From PALSA-555 sp035468285 (GTDB lineage Bacteria > Actinomycetota > Acidimicrobiia > IMCC26256 > PALSA-555): 64,000 nucleotides of DNA. This document shows positions 25,868 to 34,206 of the stretch, piece after piece. The stretch is from positions 12,098 through 76,097 of the forward strand of contig DATISY010000090.1 of the NCBI GenBank assembly GCA_035468285.1, in the 5' to 3' direction. A program made the position numbers and the translations under genes. Position 1 is the first letter of the stretch; each line of letters starts with the position of its first letter. The notes beneath the pieces are model-generated. The model was given only the letters and a program-made list of their open reading frames with translations, was not told the origin of the DNA and made no database searches.

Positions 25868-26542
25868 ATGCCCAACCTGATGCCCGACTGGCTGCCGTGG
25901 ATTCGTCCTGCCGGTCGGCTCCTCTGGGGGATCTTCGCTCTCGGGGTCGGCATGAGCTTCTTCTTGGTCCTCTTGCGCCGACCGTTGCTGAAGCGGCCGT
26001 TCCCGAACCGCCTGGGCTACCTCGCGTTCCCGGTCATCTTGGGAGCCGGGATCATCGGCGCGAAGGTGTTCACCGGCGCGCAGACCGTCATCGTGTGGGC
26101 CACCGCGCTGGCCCTGATCGGGCACGGCCTGCTGATGGTGGCGAGCAGGAAGGGCAGCGACCCGGAGGAGCCCGCCACCTGGGCTGAGTGCTTCGCCGGC
26201 GCGGTCGGGACCTTCGCCCTGTTCGTGGTCGGCTACGCGATCGTCCCCAGCGAGTGGCTCAACTACGCCAACTCGTACATCCAGTGGGGAGACAACACCA
26301 AGTTCGTCTGGCGCAGCAGTCAGAACATGCTGTTCTTTCCGTGGCACTGGCCGTTCAACCTGGACTACCCCGCGTTGCGCGACATCGTGGTGGCGTTGAT
26401 CTACGTTGCCTTCCTCGGTCTCAACCTGAAACTGTGGGTCATGTGGCAGCGGCGCCATGAAGTCCGCGAGCGCGCCGAGACCGCCGGTGAGGCCCCCGCC
26501 CGCCGGTCCCGGTTCGGGCGGCCCCTGCGAGCGAAGGCGTAG
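25868..26542 (+). CDS. Unassigned five-helix membrane protein, first gene of the bc cluster
   Basis: No family is recognised. The 224-residue product has about five hydrophobic segments (near residues 16-36, 50-67, 76-93, 111-130 and 176-198) and a basic cytosolic C-terminus ending GRPLRAKA. An aromatic stretch, SEWLNYANSYIQWGDNTKF, lies between helices 4 and 5. A ribosome site (GGAGGGAGG) lies about 11 bases before ATG 25868. It is followed 5 bases later by the ferredoxin gene and starts the eight-gene cytochrome bc cluster, so it may anchor the ferredoxin or be an accessory subunit (inference). Confidence 0.75.
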   Translation: MPNLMPDWLPWIRPAGRLLWGIFALGVGMSFFLVLLRRPLLKRPFPNRLGYLAFPVILGAGIIGAKVFTGAQTVIVWATALALIGHGLLMVASRKGSDPEEPATWAECFAGAVGTFALFVVGYAIVPSEWLNYANSYIQWGDNTKFVWRSSQNMLFFPWHWPFNLDYPALRDIVVALIYVAFLGLNLKLWVMWQRRHEVRERAETAGEAPARRSRFGRPLRAKA

Positions 26543-26547
26543 CGGTC

Positions 26548-26961
26548 ATGGCCCGAACCGACGCGAACCCGCCGATGCCCGACTTCGTCACCGACTACCA
26601 GCTCCAAGAGGTCGATCCCGCGTACCTGACCCAGTCGGTGAAGCCGAAGCAGTTCCTCCACATCGACCAGGAGGAGTGCATCCTCTGCGAGGGGTGCGTC
26701 GACATCTGCCCGTGGAAGTGCATCCACATGGTCTCGGTCGGGGCGATCGCCGAGGCGGTCGGCACGGAGCAGCCCGGCGAGGACCCCAAGGACCACGTGG
26801 CGTTCATCGTGGATGAGGACATCTGCACCCGCTGCGCCCTCTGCGTGGACCGCTGCCCGACGGGCGTGATCATCCTCGGCAAGCTCGGCACCCTCCCCCC
26901 CGACGGTGACCGGCACACACGCACGGCTCGATACGGCTACGCGTACGGAGTGCGCTTCTAG
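26548..26961 (+). CDS. Ferredoxin-like protein with two 4Fe-4S clusters
   Basis: This 137-residue protein has two full cluster motifs: C44, C47, C50, C54 (CILCEGCVDIC) and C93, C96, C99, C103 (CTRCALCVDRC). About 40 residues precede the first motif and about 35 residues separate the motifs, so it is larger than a simple bacterial ferredoxin and resembles an iron-sulfur subunit. Placed between a membrane protein and cytochrome b, it is probably part of or docks to the bc complex. It could also be the missing electron donor of the NuoEFG-less complex; neither role can be decided from sequence. Confidence 0.88.
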   Translation: MARTDANPPMPDFVTDYQLQEVDPAYLTQSVKPKQFLHIDQEECILCEGCVDICPWKCIHMVSVGAIAEAVGTEQPGEDPKDHVAFIVDEDICTRCALCVDRCPTGVIILGKLGTLPPDGDRHTRTARYGYAYGVRF

Positions 26962-27010
26962 ACGTCCTTCCGCGCTGACGGGGACGAAGAGACACCAAGG
27001 AGACAGGTTC

Positions 27011-27808
27011 GTGGCCAACGGGAACGGGACCAACGGAAACGGGCACGGCCGTCAGCGGGTCGCGGCCGCGGTCGACAAGGTCGACGAGCGGATGCGGGGC
27101 TCCCAGGCCTGGAACTCCATCTTCCGGCCCGGGTCCGTGTACCGGCGGGGCTACACCGACAGCCCCCGCAACCGGTCCTACGTGATCATGAACAACGTCC
27201 TGTACCACCTTCACCCGGTGAAGGTGAAGCGGCACGCGGTGAAGGTGTCATACACGCTGTGCCTCGGGGGCCTGTCCTTCTTCTTGTTCATCCTGCTGAC
27301 CGTGACCGGGATCTTCTTGATGTTCTTCTACCGGCCGACGACGGCGTCGGCGTGGAACGACATCAAGACGCTCGAGACCGCGGTCACGTTCGGTTCGCTC
27401 GTCCGCAACATGCACCGGTGGGCGGCGCACCTCATGGTGCTGTCCGTCTTCCTCCACATGTGCCGGGTCTTCTACCACGGGGCCTACAAGGCGCCCCGCG
27501 AGTTCAACTGGGTCATCGGCGTGATCCTGCTCACGCTCACCCTGCTGCTGTCCTTCACCGGCTACCTGCTCCCGTGGGACCAGCTGGCGCTCTGGGCGGT
27601 GACCGTCGGGACGAACATGATGGGCTACACGCCCGTGTTCGGCAGCAGCGTGAAATACGTGCTGCTCGGGTCGAAGGAAATTTCGGGCAGCACCCTGCTT
27701 CGATGGTACGTACTGCATGTCTTGCTGTTGCCGTTCGTCATCGTCATCTTCATGGCCGTGCACTTCTGGCGGGTCCGTAAAGACGGCGGAGTCTCGGGTC
27801 CCCTGTAG
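27011..27808 (+). CDS. qcrB: Cytochrome b, N-terminal half (b6-type) of a menaquinol:cytochrome c reductase
   Basis: This 265-residue protein has four core helices and four haem-ligating histidines: H135/H149 and H236/H251. The second pair is separated by 14 residues, as in cytochrome b6 and Gram-positive QcrB, rather than 13 as in mitochondrial cytochrome b. GYLLPWDQLALWAVTVGTNM is the quinol-site segment. A hydrophilic 75-residue N-terminal region, starting with a Gly-Asn run, precedes helix A. The start is GTG 27011 behind AAGGAG; the longer frame back to 26906 overlaps the ferredoxin gene. Confidence 0.92.
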   Translation: MANGNGTNGNGHGRQRVAAAVDKVDERMRGSQAWNSIFRPGSVYRRGYTDSPRNRSYVIMNNVLYHLHPVKVKRHAVKVSYTLCLGGLSFFLFILLTVTGIFLMFFYRPTTASAWNDIKTLETAVTFGSLVRNMHRWAAHLMVLSVFLHMCRVFYHGAYKAPREFNWVIGVILLTLTLLLSFTGYLLPWDQLALWAVTVGTNMMGYTPVFGSSVKYVLLGSKEISGSTLLRWYVLHVLLLPFVIVIFMAVHFWRVRKDGGVSGPL

Positions 27809-27830
27809 GTCGAGGGAGTAGGAGCGCGAA

Positions 27831-28673
27831 GTGGCTGACGTCCCCGAACATCTCCTACGCCGCTCCTTGGAGCGCCGGAAGGCCTTGGGTCTGCCCGTCC
27901 CCGGTGAGGAAGGCGGCGAGGCCGCCCCCGAGGCCCCGGCGGAGGCGAGCGCCGCGCCGCCCGAGGCCGCTCCGCCCGACGCGGGGGGCGGCGCCGCGGG
28001 TGGCGGCGGCGAAGACGTCGAGACCGCGGGGGGCGCCAAGAACCCCGCGAACCTGTTGGAGCGCTCGAAGGCCCGTCGGGCCGCCGCGGGCGGGGGTGCG
28101 GCCGCCGGCGCGGCAGCCGGCGCTGGAACCGCGACGGCGGTCGCCGCGCCGCCGGCGCCGACCGCCACGGGCCCGGGGGGTCACACCCAGCGGCTCCTGA
28201 CGGTCGTGAAGTCCGGGTCGATCCAACAGACCAAGGCCGAGGCGCAGGACAAGGTGCACACCTGGCCGCACCTGCTGGTCATCGAGTTCGCGGCGATCCT
28301 CATCGTGCTGGCCGCGCTCACCATCTTCTCGGCGTTGGTGAAGGCTCCCCTACTCGGGCTCTCCGATGTCAACAAGACCCCGAACCCGTCGAAGGCACCG
28401 TGGTACTTCCTGGGCCTCCAGGAGCTGCTGACGATGTTCCACCCGATGGTCGCGGGGGTAACGATCCCCGGGATCGGTCTCGGGCTGCTCGCGGTGGCGC
28501 CGTTCGTCGACAAGAACCCGTCGCACTTCCCGAAGGACCGCAAGTTCGCGATCGCGATCTTCACCATGTTCATCATGCTGTGGGCGGTGCTCGTCATCAT
28601 CGGATCGTTCTTCCGGGGAGAGGGCTTCAACTTCGTGTTCCCGTGGAACAACGGGATCTTCTTCGAGCTGTAG
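27831..28673 (+). CDS. Cytochrome b C-terminal half (subunit IV-like) with a long repeat-bearing N-terminal extension
   Basis: This 280-residue protein has three C-terminal helices starting near residue 147. The Qo-site segment KAPWYFLGLQELL (residues 188-200) is the variant of PEWY also known from Bacillus QcrC. The first 120 residues are disordered Ala-Gly-Pro-Glu sequence and contain the same pattern twice: PxxLLxRSxxRRxA at residues 5-18 and 72-85. No cytochrome c domain is fused, unlike Bacillus QcrC. The start is GTG 27831 behind GTAGGAG. Together with the preceding gene it makes a split cytochrome b. Confidence 0.9.
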   Translation: MADVPEHLLRRSLERRKALGLPVPGEEGGEAAPEAPAEASAAPPEAAPPDAGGGAAGGGGEDVETAGGAKNPANLLERSKARRAAAGGGAAAGAAAGAGTATAVAAPPAPTATGPGGHTQRLLTVVKSGSIQQTKAEAQDKVHTWPHLLVIEFAAILIVLAALTIFSALVKAPLLGLSDVNKTPNPSKAPWYFLGLQELLTMFHPMVAGVTIPGIGLGLLAVAPFVDKNPSHFPKDRKFAIAIFTMFIMLWAVLVIIGSFFRGEGFNFVFPWNNGIFFEL

Positions 28674-28686
28674 GTAGGAGCGGAAC

Positions 28687-29538
28687 GTGGCAGTCATCAT
28701 CGTCGGCGTGCTCGTCCTGATCGCCTTGGCTGGACTCGTGGTGCTCGGCACCGCGCGGGCCCGGGCGACCACGGGAAGGCTCAGCCGCGAGACGCGCCAC
28801 CGCGACGCGTCACCGCCTCCCCCCGACGTCCGACCCGAGCCGGCCGAGGGCGACGAGGTCGATGAGGAGGCCCGGGGCCGGGCCGACGACTCACGCCGCG
28901 CGATCGAGAGCGGCGGGGCGGTACCCGTCCCGGCCGGTGGCCGAGGCGTCGCCCGCTACGAGCCCGTCGACGAGGACGAGCTCGGCGTCACCCGCCGCCA
29001 GTTCTTCAACCGAGGCATCCTCACCGGGCTGCTCCTCGGCGTGAGCGGATTCGGCGCCGCGTCGTTGGCGTTCCTGTGGCCCGCGGCGGGCGGCGGGTTC
29101 GGTGGGAAGATCAACATCGGCTCGAAGGCCGATGTCGACGCGGCGATCGCCAAGAAGACGCCGTTCTACAACGCGACCGCGAAGGTGTACATCAACCCGT
29201 ACCCGAAGGCCGCGCTCCCGGCGGCCAAGAAGGTGTACTCGCCGCTCGTCCTTCCGGGTTTGCAGCTCGGCTACGTGGCGCTCTACCAACGGTGCGTGCA
29301 TCTGGGCTGCCGGGTGCCGTGGTGCCAGTCGTCGCAGTGGTTCGAGTGCCCGTGCCACGGGTCGAAGTACAACCGCGTCGGAGAGAAGAAGGGTGGTCCG
29401 GCCCCGCGAGGCCTGGATCGCTTCCCGTTCGAGATCTCCGGTGGATCGTTCGTGGTCGACACGGGCACCATCGTGCAAGGACCCCCGATCGGTACTAACA
29501 CCACGGGCCAGGGCCAGGAAGGGGCATTGTGCGTCTGA
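28687..29538 (+). CDS. qcrA: Rieske iron-sulfur protein
   Basis: This 283-residue membrane-anchored 2Fe-2S protein has cluster ligands in CVHLGC (C203, H205) and CPCHGS (C221, H224); C208 and C223 can form the usual disulfide. A first helix (residues 3-21) is followed by a charged 80-residue linker, a twin-arginine-like VTRRQFFNRG and a second helix (about 109-131), consistent with Tat-assisted insertion. It starts at GTG 28687 behind TAGGAG. It passes electrons from menaquinol to cytochrome c and lies in the bc operon. Confidence 0.95.
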   Translation: MAVIIVGVLVLIALAGLVVLGTARARATTGRLSRETRHRDASPPPPDVRPEPAEGDEVDEEARGRADDSRRAIESGGAVPVPAGGRGVARYEPVDEDELGVTRRQFFNRGILTGLLLGVSGFGAASLAFLWPAAGGGFGGKINIGSKADVDAAIAKKTPFYNATAKVYINPYPKAALPAAKKVYSPLVLPGLQLGYVALYQRCVHLGCRVPWCQSSQWFECPCHGSKYNRVGEKKGGPAPRGLDRFPFEISGGSFVVDTGTIVQGPPIGTNTTGQGQEGALCV

Positions 29539-29584
29539 GTCCCGCCCCGGCCGCGGTGTTCACATCCGGAGGAACGACCAACTC

Positions 29585-30814
29585 GTGAGCTTCGAGACCG
29601 CCATCGTCTTGCTCAACGTCGTCGTCGTCGTGGCGATCGGCGTATTCGTCGTGTTCCGCGTCGTCAGCTTGCGCCGCAACCCCGAGCCGCGCCCGCCGCT
29701 GAACCTGGCCCCGGGTCTGGCCGACGACGTCCTCGAGGGCCGCAAGCTCGAGCGGGTCCTGGGCTGGGCCCTGCTGTTCACGTTGGTCCTCGCGGTGTCG
29801 GTCCCCGTGTACTTCTTGGTCGAGCCCACCCGCGAGGCGGATGCCAACGCGCAGTTCCTGCGGGAGTCGGTCGCTCGGGGTGCCCGCCTCTTCGCGAACC
29901 AGCAGAGCAAGGCATACGACGCGACGTTCTCGCTGCTGTGCGCCAACTGCCACGGCGTCGACGCCGGCGGCGGGCAGGCCCCGTTCGTCCTCCAGCCCGA
30001 GGCGGACATCTGCCAGGCGAAGGAGAACCAGAACAACCCCGCGGTGCCCCAGTGCCTCTCCCAGCAGGTGTCGTGGCAGGCGCCGCCACTCAACACGGTG
30101 CTGCTGCGCTTCGACCCGGACCAGGTGGCGCAGGTCATCACGTATGGGAGACCGGGGACACCTATGCCCCCGTGGGGGGTCGCGAGCGGGAAAGGGGTCC
30201 TCGGACCGCAGGGGATCGACGACCTCGTGAACTACCTGCAGAGCATCCAGCTCTCCCAGAAGAAGGCGCAACAGCAGGCGACCGCCGCGGTCGGCCAGTA
30301 CAAGACGGACGCGACGACGTTGGTCACGAACACCCAGAACAGCCTGACGTCGGCGCAGAGCGACCTCGCGGCGGCGCAGGCGCGGGGCGCGGCGGCCACC
30401 ACGATCGCCGGGATGCAGGCCAACGTCGCCCAGCTGCAGGCCGAGCTCGCCTCGGCCAAGGCCAACAACGCTGACGTGCAGGGCCTCAGCGAAGGGGCGG
30501 TCCTGTTCCGGCTGAACTGCGCCCGGTGCCACACCAAGAACTGGTCGTTCGCCGACCCGACGAAGCTGAACCAGCCGCCCCCGGCCCGTCAGGGCAGCGG
30601 CGCGTTCGGTCCGGCGCTCACCGACGGGACCACCCTGTTGCAGTTCCCCGGCAGCGCAGGCCGGGACCAGCAGCTGGCGTGGGTCGCCGCCGGGGTGCCC
30701 GCCAACCAGCAGTTCGGCGTGCGGGGCATCTCGTCGGGACGGATGCCGCACTTCGGCCGCATCCTCACCGCGAACCAGATCTCCGAGATCGTGGACTACG
30801 AGCGAAACCTGTAG
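29585..30814 (+). CDS. Dihaem cytochrome c with an inter-haem coiled coil
   Basis: This 409-residue protein has two N-terminal helices (about 5-25 and 57-80) and two c-type haem sites, C119-A-N-C-H123 and C312-A-R-C-H316. Axial methionines are likely in TPMPPWG and SGRMPHFG. Between the domains (about residues 210-300) runs an Ala-Gln-rich predicted coiled coil (for example NSLTSAQSDLAAAQ). The start is GTG 29585 with a GGAGGA ribosome site at 29568-29573. It is probably the cytochrome c subunit of the bc complex, like QcrC of other actinobacteria, but with a coiled-coil spacer not expected there. Confidence 0.9.
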   Translation: MSFETAIVLLNVVVVVAIGVFVVFRVVSLRRNPEPRPPLNLAPGLADDVLEGRKLERVLGWALLFTLVLAVSVPVYFLVEPTREADANAQFLRESVARGARLFANQQSKAYDATFSLLCANCHGVDAGGGQAPFVLQPEADICQAKENQNNPAVPQCLSQQVSWQAPPLNTVLLRFDPDQVAQVITYGRPGTPMPPWGVASGKGVLGPQGIDDLVNYLQSIQLSQKKAQQQATAAVGQYKTDATTLVTNTQNSLTSAQSDLAAAQARGAAATTIAGMQANVAQLQAELASAKANNADVQGLSEGAVLFRLNCARCHTKNWSFADPTKLNQPPPARQGSGAFGPALTDGTTLLQFPGSAGRDQQLAWVAAGVPANQQFGVRGISSGRMPHFGRILTANQISEIVDYERNL

Positions 30815-30827
30815 ACGGAGCGATTCA

Positions 30828-31658
30828 GTGCCATCCTTCCTCGCCCAAGTCGCCCCGCCACCCCCGAGCGGGATCTGGTACCCGACGATCCTCGGCATCC
30901 TGGTCGTCGCCGTCGCGATCATGTTGTTCTGCGGGTCGATCTACGTGCTGCTCGCCACCAACCTCGGTGCCCGGCTCGGTTTCCTCTGTGCGTTCACCGC
31001 GCTGACGGGCTTCATGGTCCTCCTGACGACGCTGTGGATGTTCACCGCGTCACCGTTGAACACGCTCAAGGGCACCCCGCCCGTGTGGAAGCTCGTGACG
31101 GTCACCAAGAAGCTCGATCAGTCGTCGATCCCGCCGGCGGTCCGCTCCGCGCCGGTGAAGGGCCGGAAGGTGCCGACCGCCAGCCAGTCGGATCTCAAGG
31201 CGGTCGTCGACGCCGCGCTCGTGACCAAGCAGCCGATCGCCAACATCCCGTCGCCGGCGAACGCGAACCAGTACGCCAAGTTCCAGGCCGTCACGGACTA
31301 CACGACCACGAACTACTACGAGGTCGGGGGTAGCAACCCGCACCTCCTGGACTGGCAGATCAGCCATCAGCCGCTCTACGCGGTGGTGCAATTCTGTGCC
31401 GTACCGCCGAACACGCTGCCGTTCGGGGTGCCGCCCCCGCCCCCGACGTGTGACAAGACCTCACCCGCGAACGGATTCGCGATCCTCAAGCGGGACTTCG
31501 GTTCGTTGCGGATCCCACCGTTCGTGACGTTCGTGATCTCGGTGATCCTGTTCGGGCTCGGTCTGCTGTCGCTGCACTGGCGGGAGAAGGACGAGCGGGC
31601 CCTGGCGGCCGCCGAGGCCGAGGCCACCAAGCTCGTCCCGACGCCGGCGTCGACCTGA
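30828..31658 (+). CDS. Unassigned membrane protein of the bc cluster
   Basis: No family is recognised. The 276-residue product has two N-terminal helices (about 17-41 and 50-75), a roughly 155-residue extracytoplasmic domain with two cysteines (VQFCAVPP and PPTCDKT) and a C-terminal helix (about 226-248) before a charged tail. It starts at GTG 30828, 13 bases after the cytochrome c gene. Its place in the operon suggests an accessory or assembly subunit of the bc complex; this is inference from position only. Confidence 0.75.
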   Translation: MPSFLAQVAPPPPSGIWYPTILGILVVAVAIMLFCGSIYVLLATNLGARLGFLCAFTALTGFMVLLTTLWMFTASPLNTLKGTPPVWKLVTVTKKLDQSSIPPAVRSAPVKGRKVPTASQSDLKAVVDAALVTKQPIANIPSPANANQYAKFQAVTDYTTTNYYEVGGSNPHLLDWQISHQPLYAVVQFCAVPPNTLPFGVPPPPPTCDKTSPANGFAILKRDFGSLRIPPFVTFVISVILFGLGLLSLHWREKDERALAAAEAEATKLVPTPAST

Positions 31659-31672
31659 CAAGGATGGTGACG

Positions 31673-31903
31673 ATGCGTTCCATTCGATCGTTCGTCTCGG
31701 CGGCGCTCGTCGTCGCGGCAGTGGTCGTGGGCGCGGCGGTCCCCGCGGGCGCCCAGCAGCTCGTCGACGCCGGTGGTGACAACGGGCAGGGCGGCCTGGC
31801 GTTCGTGCTCATGGCCGTCATGGTGTTCCTGATCGGCTTCTCGTTGTTCTTCATGGACCGGGTCCGGCGACGGCGGGCCGCCGAGCAGGACGAGCGCCGC
31901 TAA
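31673..31903 (+). CDS. Small membrane protein, last gene of the bc cluster
   Basis: This 76-residue protein has a signal-like N-terminus (SFVSAALVVAAVVVGAA) with a PAGAQQ cleavage-like site, a short polar segment, one transmembrane helix (FVLMAVMVFLIGFSLFF) and a very basic C-terminus (DRVRRRRAAEQDERR). ATG 31673 is preferred to ATG 31664 because AAGGA lies 8 bases before it. No family is recognised. Its end overlaps the convergent hemL stop by 4 bases. Confidence 0.7.
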   Translation: MRSIRSFVSAALVVAAVVVGAAVPAGAQQLVDAGGDNGQGGLAFVLMAVMVFLIGFSLFFMDRVRRRRAAEQDERR

Positions 31904-33180
31904 CCCGATCCGGTGATCTCCGCAGCGGCGACCGCGGCGGCATCGACGGTCCGGGCGATCACCGCGTCGTCGTGGGCGGCGCTCGGGAAGAGCGCCTCGA
32001 ACGGGCTCGGCGCGAGGAACACTCCCTGGGCGAGCATGGCCTGGAAGAACTGGGCGTAGCGCTTCCCGTCCGCGGCGCGGGCTGTCTCGTAGTCGGTGAC
32101 CGGCACGTCGGAGAAGAACAGGCCGGCCAGCGTCCAGGCTCGCGGTGCCTGCACCGCGAGCCCGGCGGCGCCGATCGCGGCGGTGAGGCCTTCCTGGAGG
32201 CGCTGCGCCCGGCGTTCGAGCTCGTCGTAGAGCCCCGCGTCGAGGCGGGCCAGGACCGCGAGCCCCGCCGCGGTGGCGAGCGGGTTCCCTGAGAGGGTGC
32301 CGGCCTGGTAGACGGGCCCGGCGGGGGCGAGCTCGTCGAGGAGGGGGCCGGGTCCGCCGAGGGCGGCGAGCGGCAGGCCGCCTCCGAGGACCTTCCCGAA
32401 GATGGTCAGGTCGGGGGTGATCCCGGTGCGGCCCTGCGCGCCGGCGGGCCCGACGCGAAAACCCGTGATCACCTCGTCGAACACCAGCAGCGCGCCGCTC
32501 GTGTCGCATCGGCGGCGGAGCCCGGCGAGGAACCCCGGCGCGGGGGACACGAGCCCCATGTTGGCGGCGACGGGCTCGACGAGGAGCGCGGCGATGTCGT
32601 CCCCGTGGGCGGCGAACAGCGCGTCGAGCGCGTCGTCGTCGTTGTAGGGGGCGACGAGCGTGTCGGCGACGGTCCCGTCGGTGACCCCGGCCGAGCCGGG
32701 GATTCCGAGGGTGGCGACACCACTGCCGGCGGCGACGAGCAGCGCGTCGACATGGCCGTGGTAGCCGCCGGCGAACTTGACGATCTTGGCCCGGCCGGTC
32801 GCGCCCCGGGCCAGGCGCACCGCGGTCATGGCGGCCTCGGTGCCGGAGGAGACGAGCCGGAGCTTCTCGACCGACGGGACGCGGGCGGCGACGGCTTCGG
32901 CGAGCTCGACCTCGGCGGCGGTGGGAGCACCGAAGGACGTCCCGTCCGCCGCGGCGCGCTGCACCGCTTCGACGACGGCGGGGTGCGCGTGGCCGAGGAT
33001 CGACGCGCCCCACGACTGGACGTAGTCGATGTAACGGGTGCCGTCGGTCGCGATCAGGTAGGCGCCATCACCTCGGGCGACGAAGAACGGGTCGTGTCCG
33101 ACACTGGCGAACGACCGGACCGGGGAGTTGACGCCACCGGGGATGCGGGCGAGTGCCCGCGCCCAGAGGTCGTCGCTCAT
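31900..33180 (-). CDS. hemL: Glutamate-1-semialdehyde 2,1-aminomutase
   Basis: This 426-residue PLP enzyme makes 5-aminolevulinate from glutamate-1-semialdehyde in the C5 pathway. IPGGVNSPVRSF at the N-terminus, SSGTEAAMTAVRLAR, FDEVITGFRVG and IFGKVLGGGLP, with the Schiff-base lysine, are all present. It starts at ATG 33180 and overlaps the hemB stop by 4 bases, so it is cotranscribed with hemB. With hemA upstream it completes 5-aminolevulinate synthesis. Confidence 0.97.
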   Translation of the reverse strand: MSDDLWARALARIPGGVNSPVRSFASVGHDPFFVARGDGAYLIATDGTRYIDYVQSWGASILGHAHPAVVEAVQRAAADGTSFGAPTAAEVELAEAVAARVPSVEKLRLVSSGTEAAMTAVRLARGATGRAKIVKFAGGYHGHVDALLVAAGSGVATLGIPGSAGVTDGTVADTLVAPYNDDDALDALFAAHGDDIAALLVEPVAANMGLVSPAPGFLAGLRRRCDTSGALLVFDEVITGFRVGPAGAQGRTGITPDLTIFGKVLGGGLPLAALGGPGPLLDELAPAGPVYQAGTLSGNPLATAAGLAVLARLDAGLYDELERRAQRLQEGLTAAIGAAGLAVQAPRAWTLAGLFFSDVPVTDYETARAADGKRYAQFFQAMLAQGVFLAPSPFEALFPSAAHDDAVIARTVDAAAVAAAEITGSG

Positions 33181-34154
33181 TGGAGCCGTTCAGCGACTCG
33201 GCGGGCAGCGTACGTGAGGATGAAGTCCGCGCCGGCTCGTTTGATCGCGGTGAGATGCTCGAGCATGACCGCGTCGCCGTCGAGCCAGCCGTTCGCGGCC
33301 GCGGCTTCGACCATGGCGTACTCCCCGCTGACGTGGTACGCCCCGAGGGGCACCGGTGCGGCGGCGCGCACCTGGCCGACGACGTCGAGGTAGGCGAGGG
33401 CGGGCTTCACCATGACGAGATCGGCGCCTTCCGCGAGGTCGAGCGCAACCTCGGTGACAGCTTCGCGGGCGTTGGCGGGGTCCATCTGGTAGCCGCGGCG
33501 GTCCCCGAAGCTGGGGGCGCACTCGGCGGCGTCCCGGAAGGGGCCGTAGAGCGCGGACGCGTACTTGACGGCGTAGGCGAGGATCGCGGTGTCGGCGTGT
33601 CCCGCCGTGTCGAGCGCGCCGCGGATGGCCGCGACCTGACCGTCCATCATCCCGGAGGGCGCCACGACGTCCGCTCCCGCCGCGGCCTGGGCCACTGCGA
33701 TCGACCCGTAGCGGTCCAGGGTGGCATCGTTGTCGACCGTCCCGTCGGGCCGGACGATCCCGCAGTGCCCGTGGTCGGTGTACTCGTCGAGGCAGGTGTC
33801 GGCGATGAGGACGAGGCCGTCGCCGACCTCGTCGCGCAGCGCTCGGAGCGCCCCCGCGACGACGCCGTCGGGGTCGTCGGCCGCCGAGCCCTGGGCGTCT
33901 TTCGTGGCGGGGACCCCGAAGAGCACGACGGCGGGGATGCCGAGCTCGGCGAGGGCCCGGACCTCCTTGCGGAGGCTCTCCACGGTGTGCTGGACGACAC
34001 CGGGCATGGACGGGACGGGCTCGGGATCGGTGAGCCCCTCCTTCACGAAGAGGGGCGCGATCAGGTCGTCGATCCCGACCCGGGTCTCGGCGACGAGGCG
34101 CCGCCAGGCGTCGGTGCGGCGCAACCGTCGGGGCCGCTGTTCCGGGAAAGGCAC
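33177..34154 (-). CDS. hemB: Delta-aminolevulinic acid dehydratase (porphobilinogen synthase)
   Basis: This 325-residue enzyme condenses two 5-aminolevulinates to porphobilinogen. Both active-site lysines are seen: AYAVKYASALYGPFRD and LVMVKPALAYLD. The metal segment reads DTCLDEYTDHGHCG, so two of the three zinc cysteines remain and the middle one is aspartate. The start is GTG 34154, which lies 6 bases after a TACCAT -10 box (34166-34161), so hemB probably has its own leaderless transcript. The frame running up to 34754 lies inside cobA-hemD. Confidence 0.95.
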   Translation of the reverse strand: MPFPEQRPRRLRRTDAWRRLVAETRVGIDDLIAPLFVKEGLTDPEPVPSMPGVVQHTVESLRKEVRALAELGIPAVVLFGVPATKDAQGSAADDPDGVVAGALRALRDEVGDGLVLIADTCLDEYTDHGHCGIVRPDGTVDNDATLDRYGSIAVAQAAAGADVVAPSGMMDGQVAAIRGALDTAGHADTAILAYAVKYASALYGPFRDAAECAPSFGDRRGYQMDPANAREAVTEVALDLAEGADLVMVKPALAYLDVVGQVRAAAPVPLGAYHVSGEYAMVEAAAANGWLDGDAVMLEHLTAIKRAGADFILTYAARRVAERLQ

Positions 34155-34160
34155 CCCGCG

Positions 34161-34166
34161 ATGGTA
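34161..34166 (-). promoter_or_regulatory. Predicted -10 box of hemB (leaderless)
   Basis: Read leftward this is TACCAT, 6 bases before the GTG start of hemB. The spacing implies transcription beginning at or next to the start codon. Confidence 0.45.
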
Positions 34167-34206
34167 CGGCGACGGCGAGCCCGGCTCTCTGGTCGCGTAC
34201 CGGGCG

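Noticed and set aside
27831..28673. The Qo-site PEWY motif reads APWY, lacking the glutamate.
   Set aside because: KAPWYFLGLQELL is a known variant in Bacillus-type QcrC proteins that use menaquinol, so it is not a defect.
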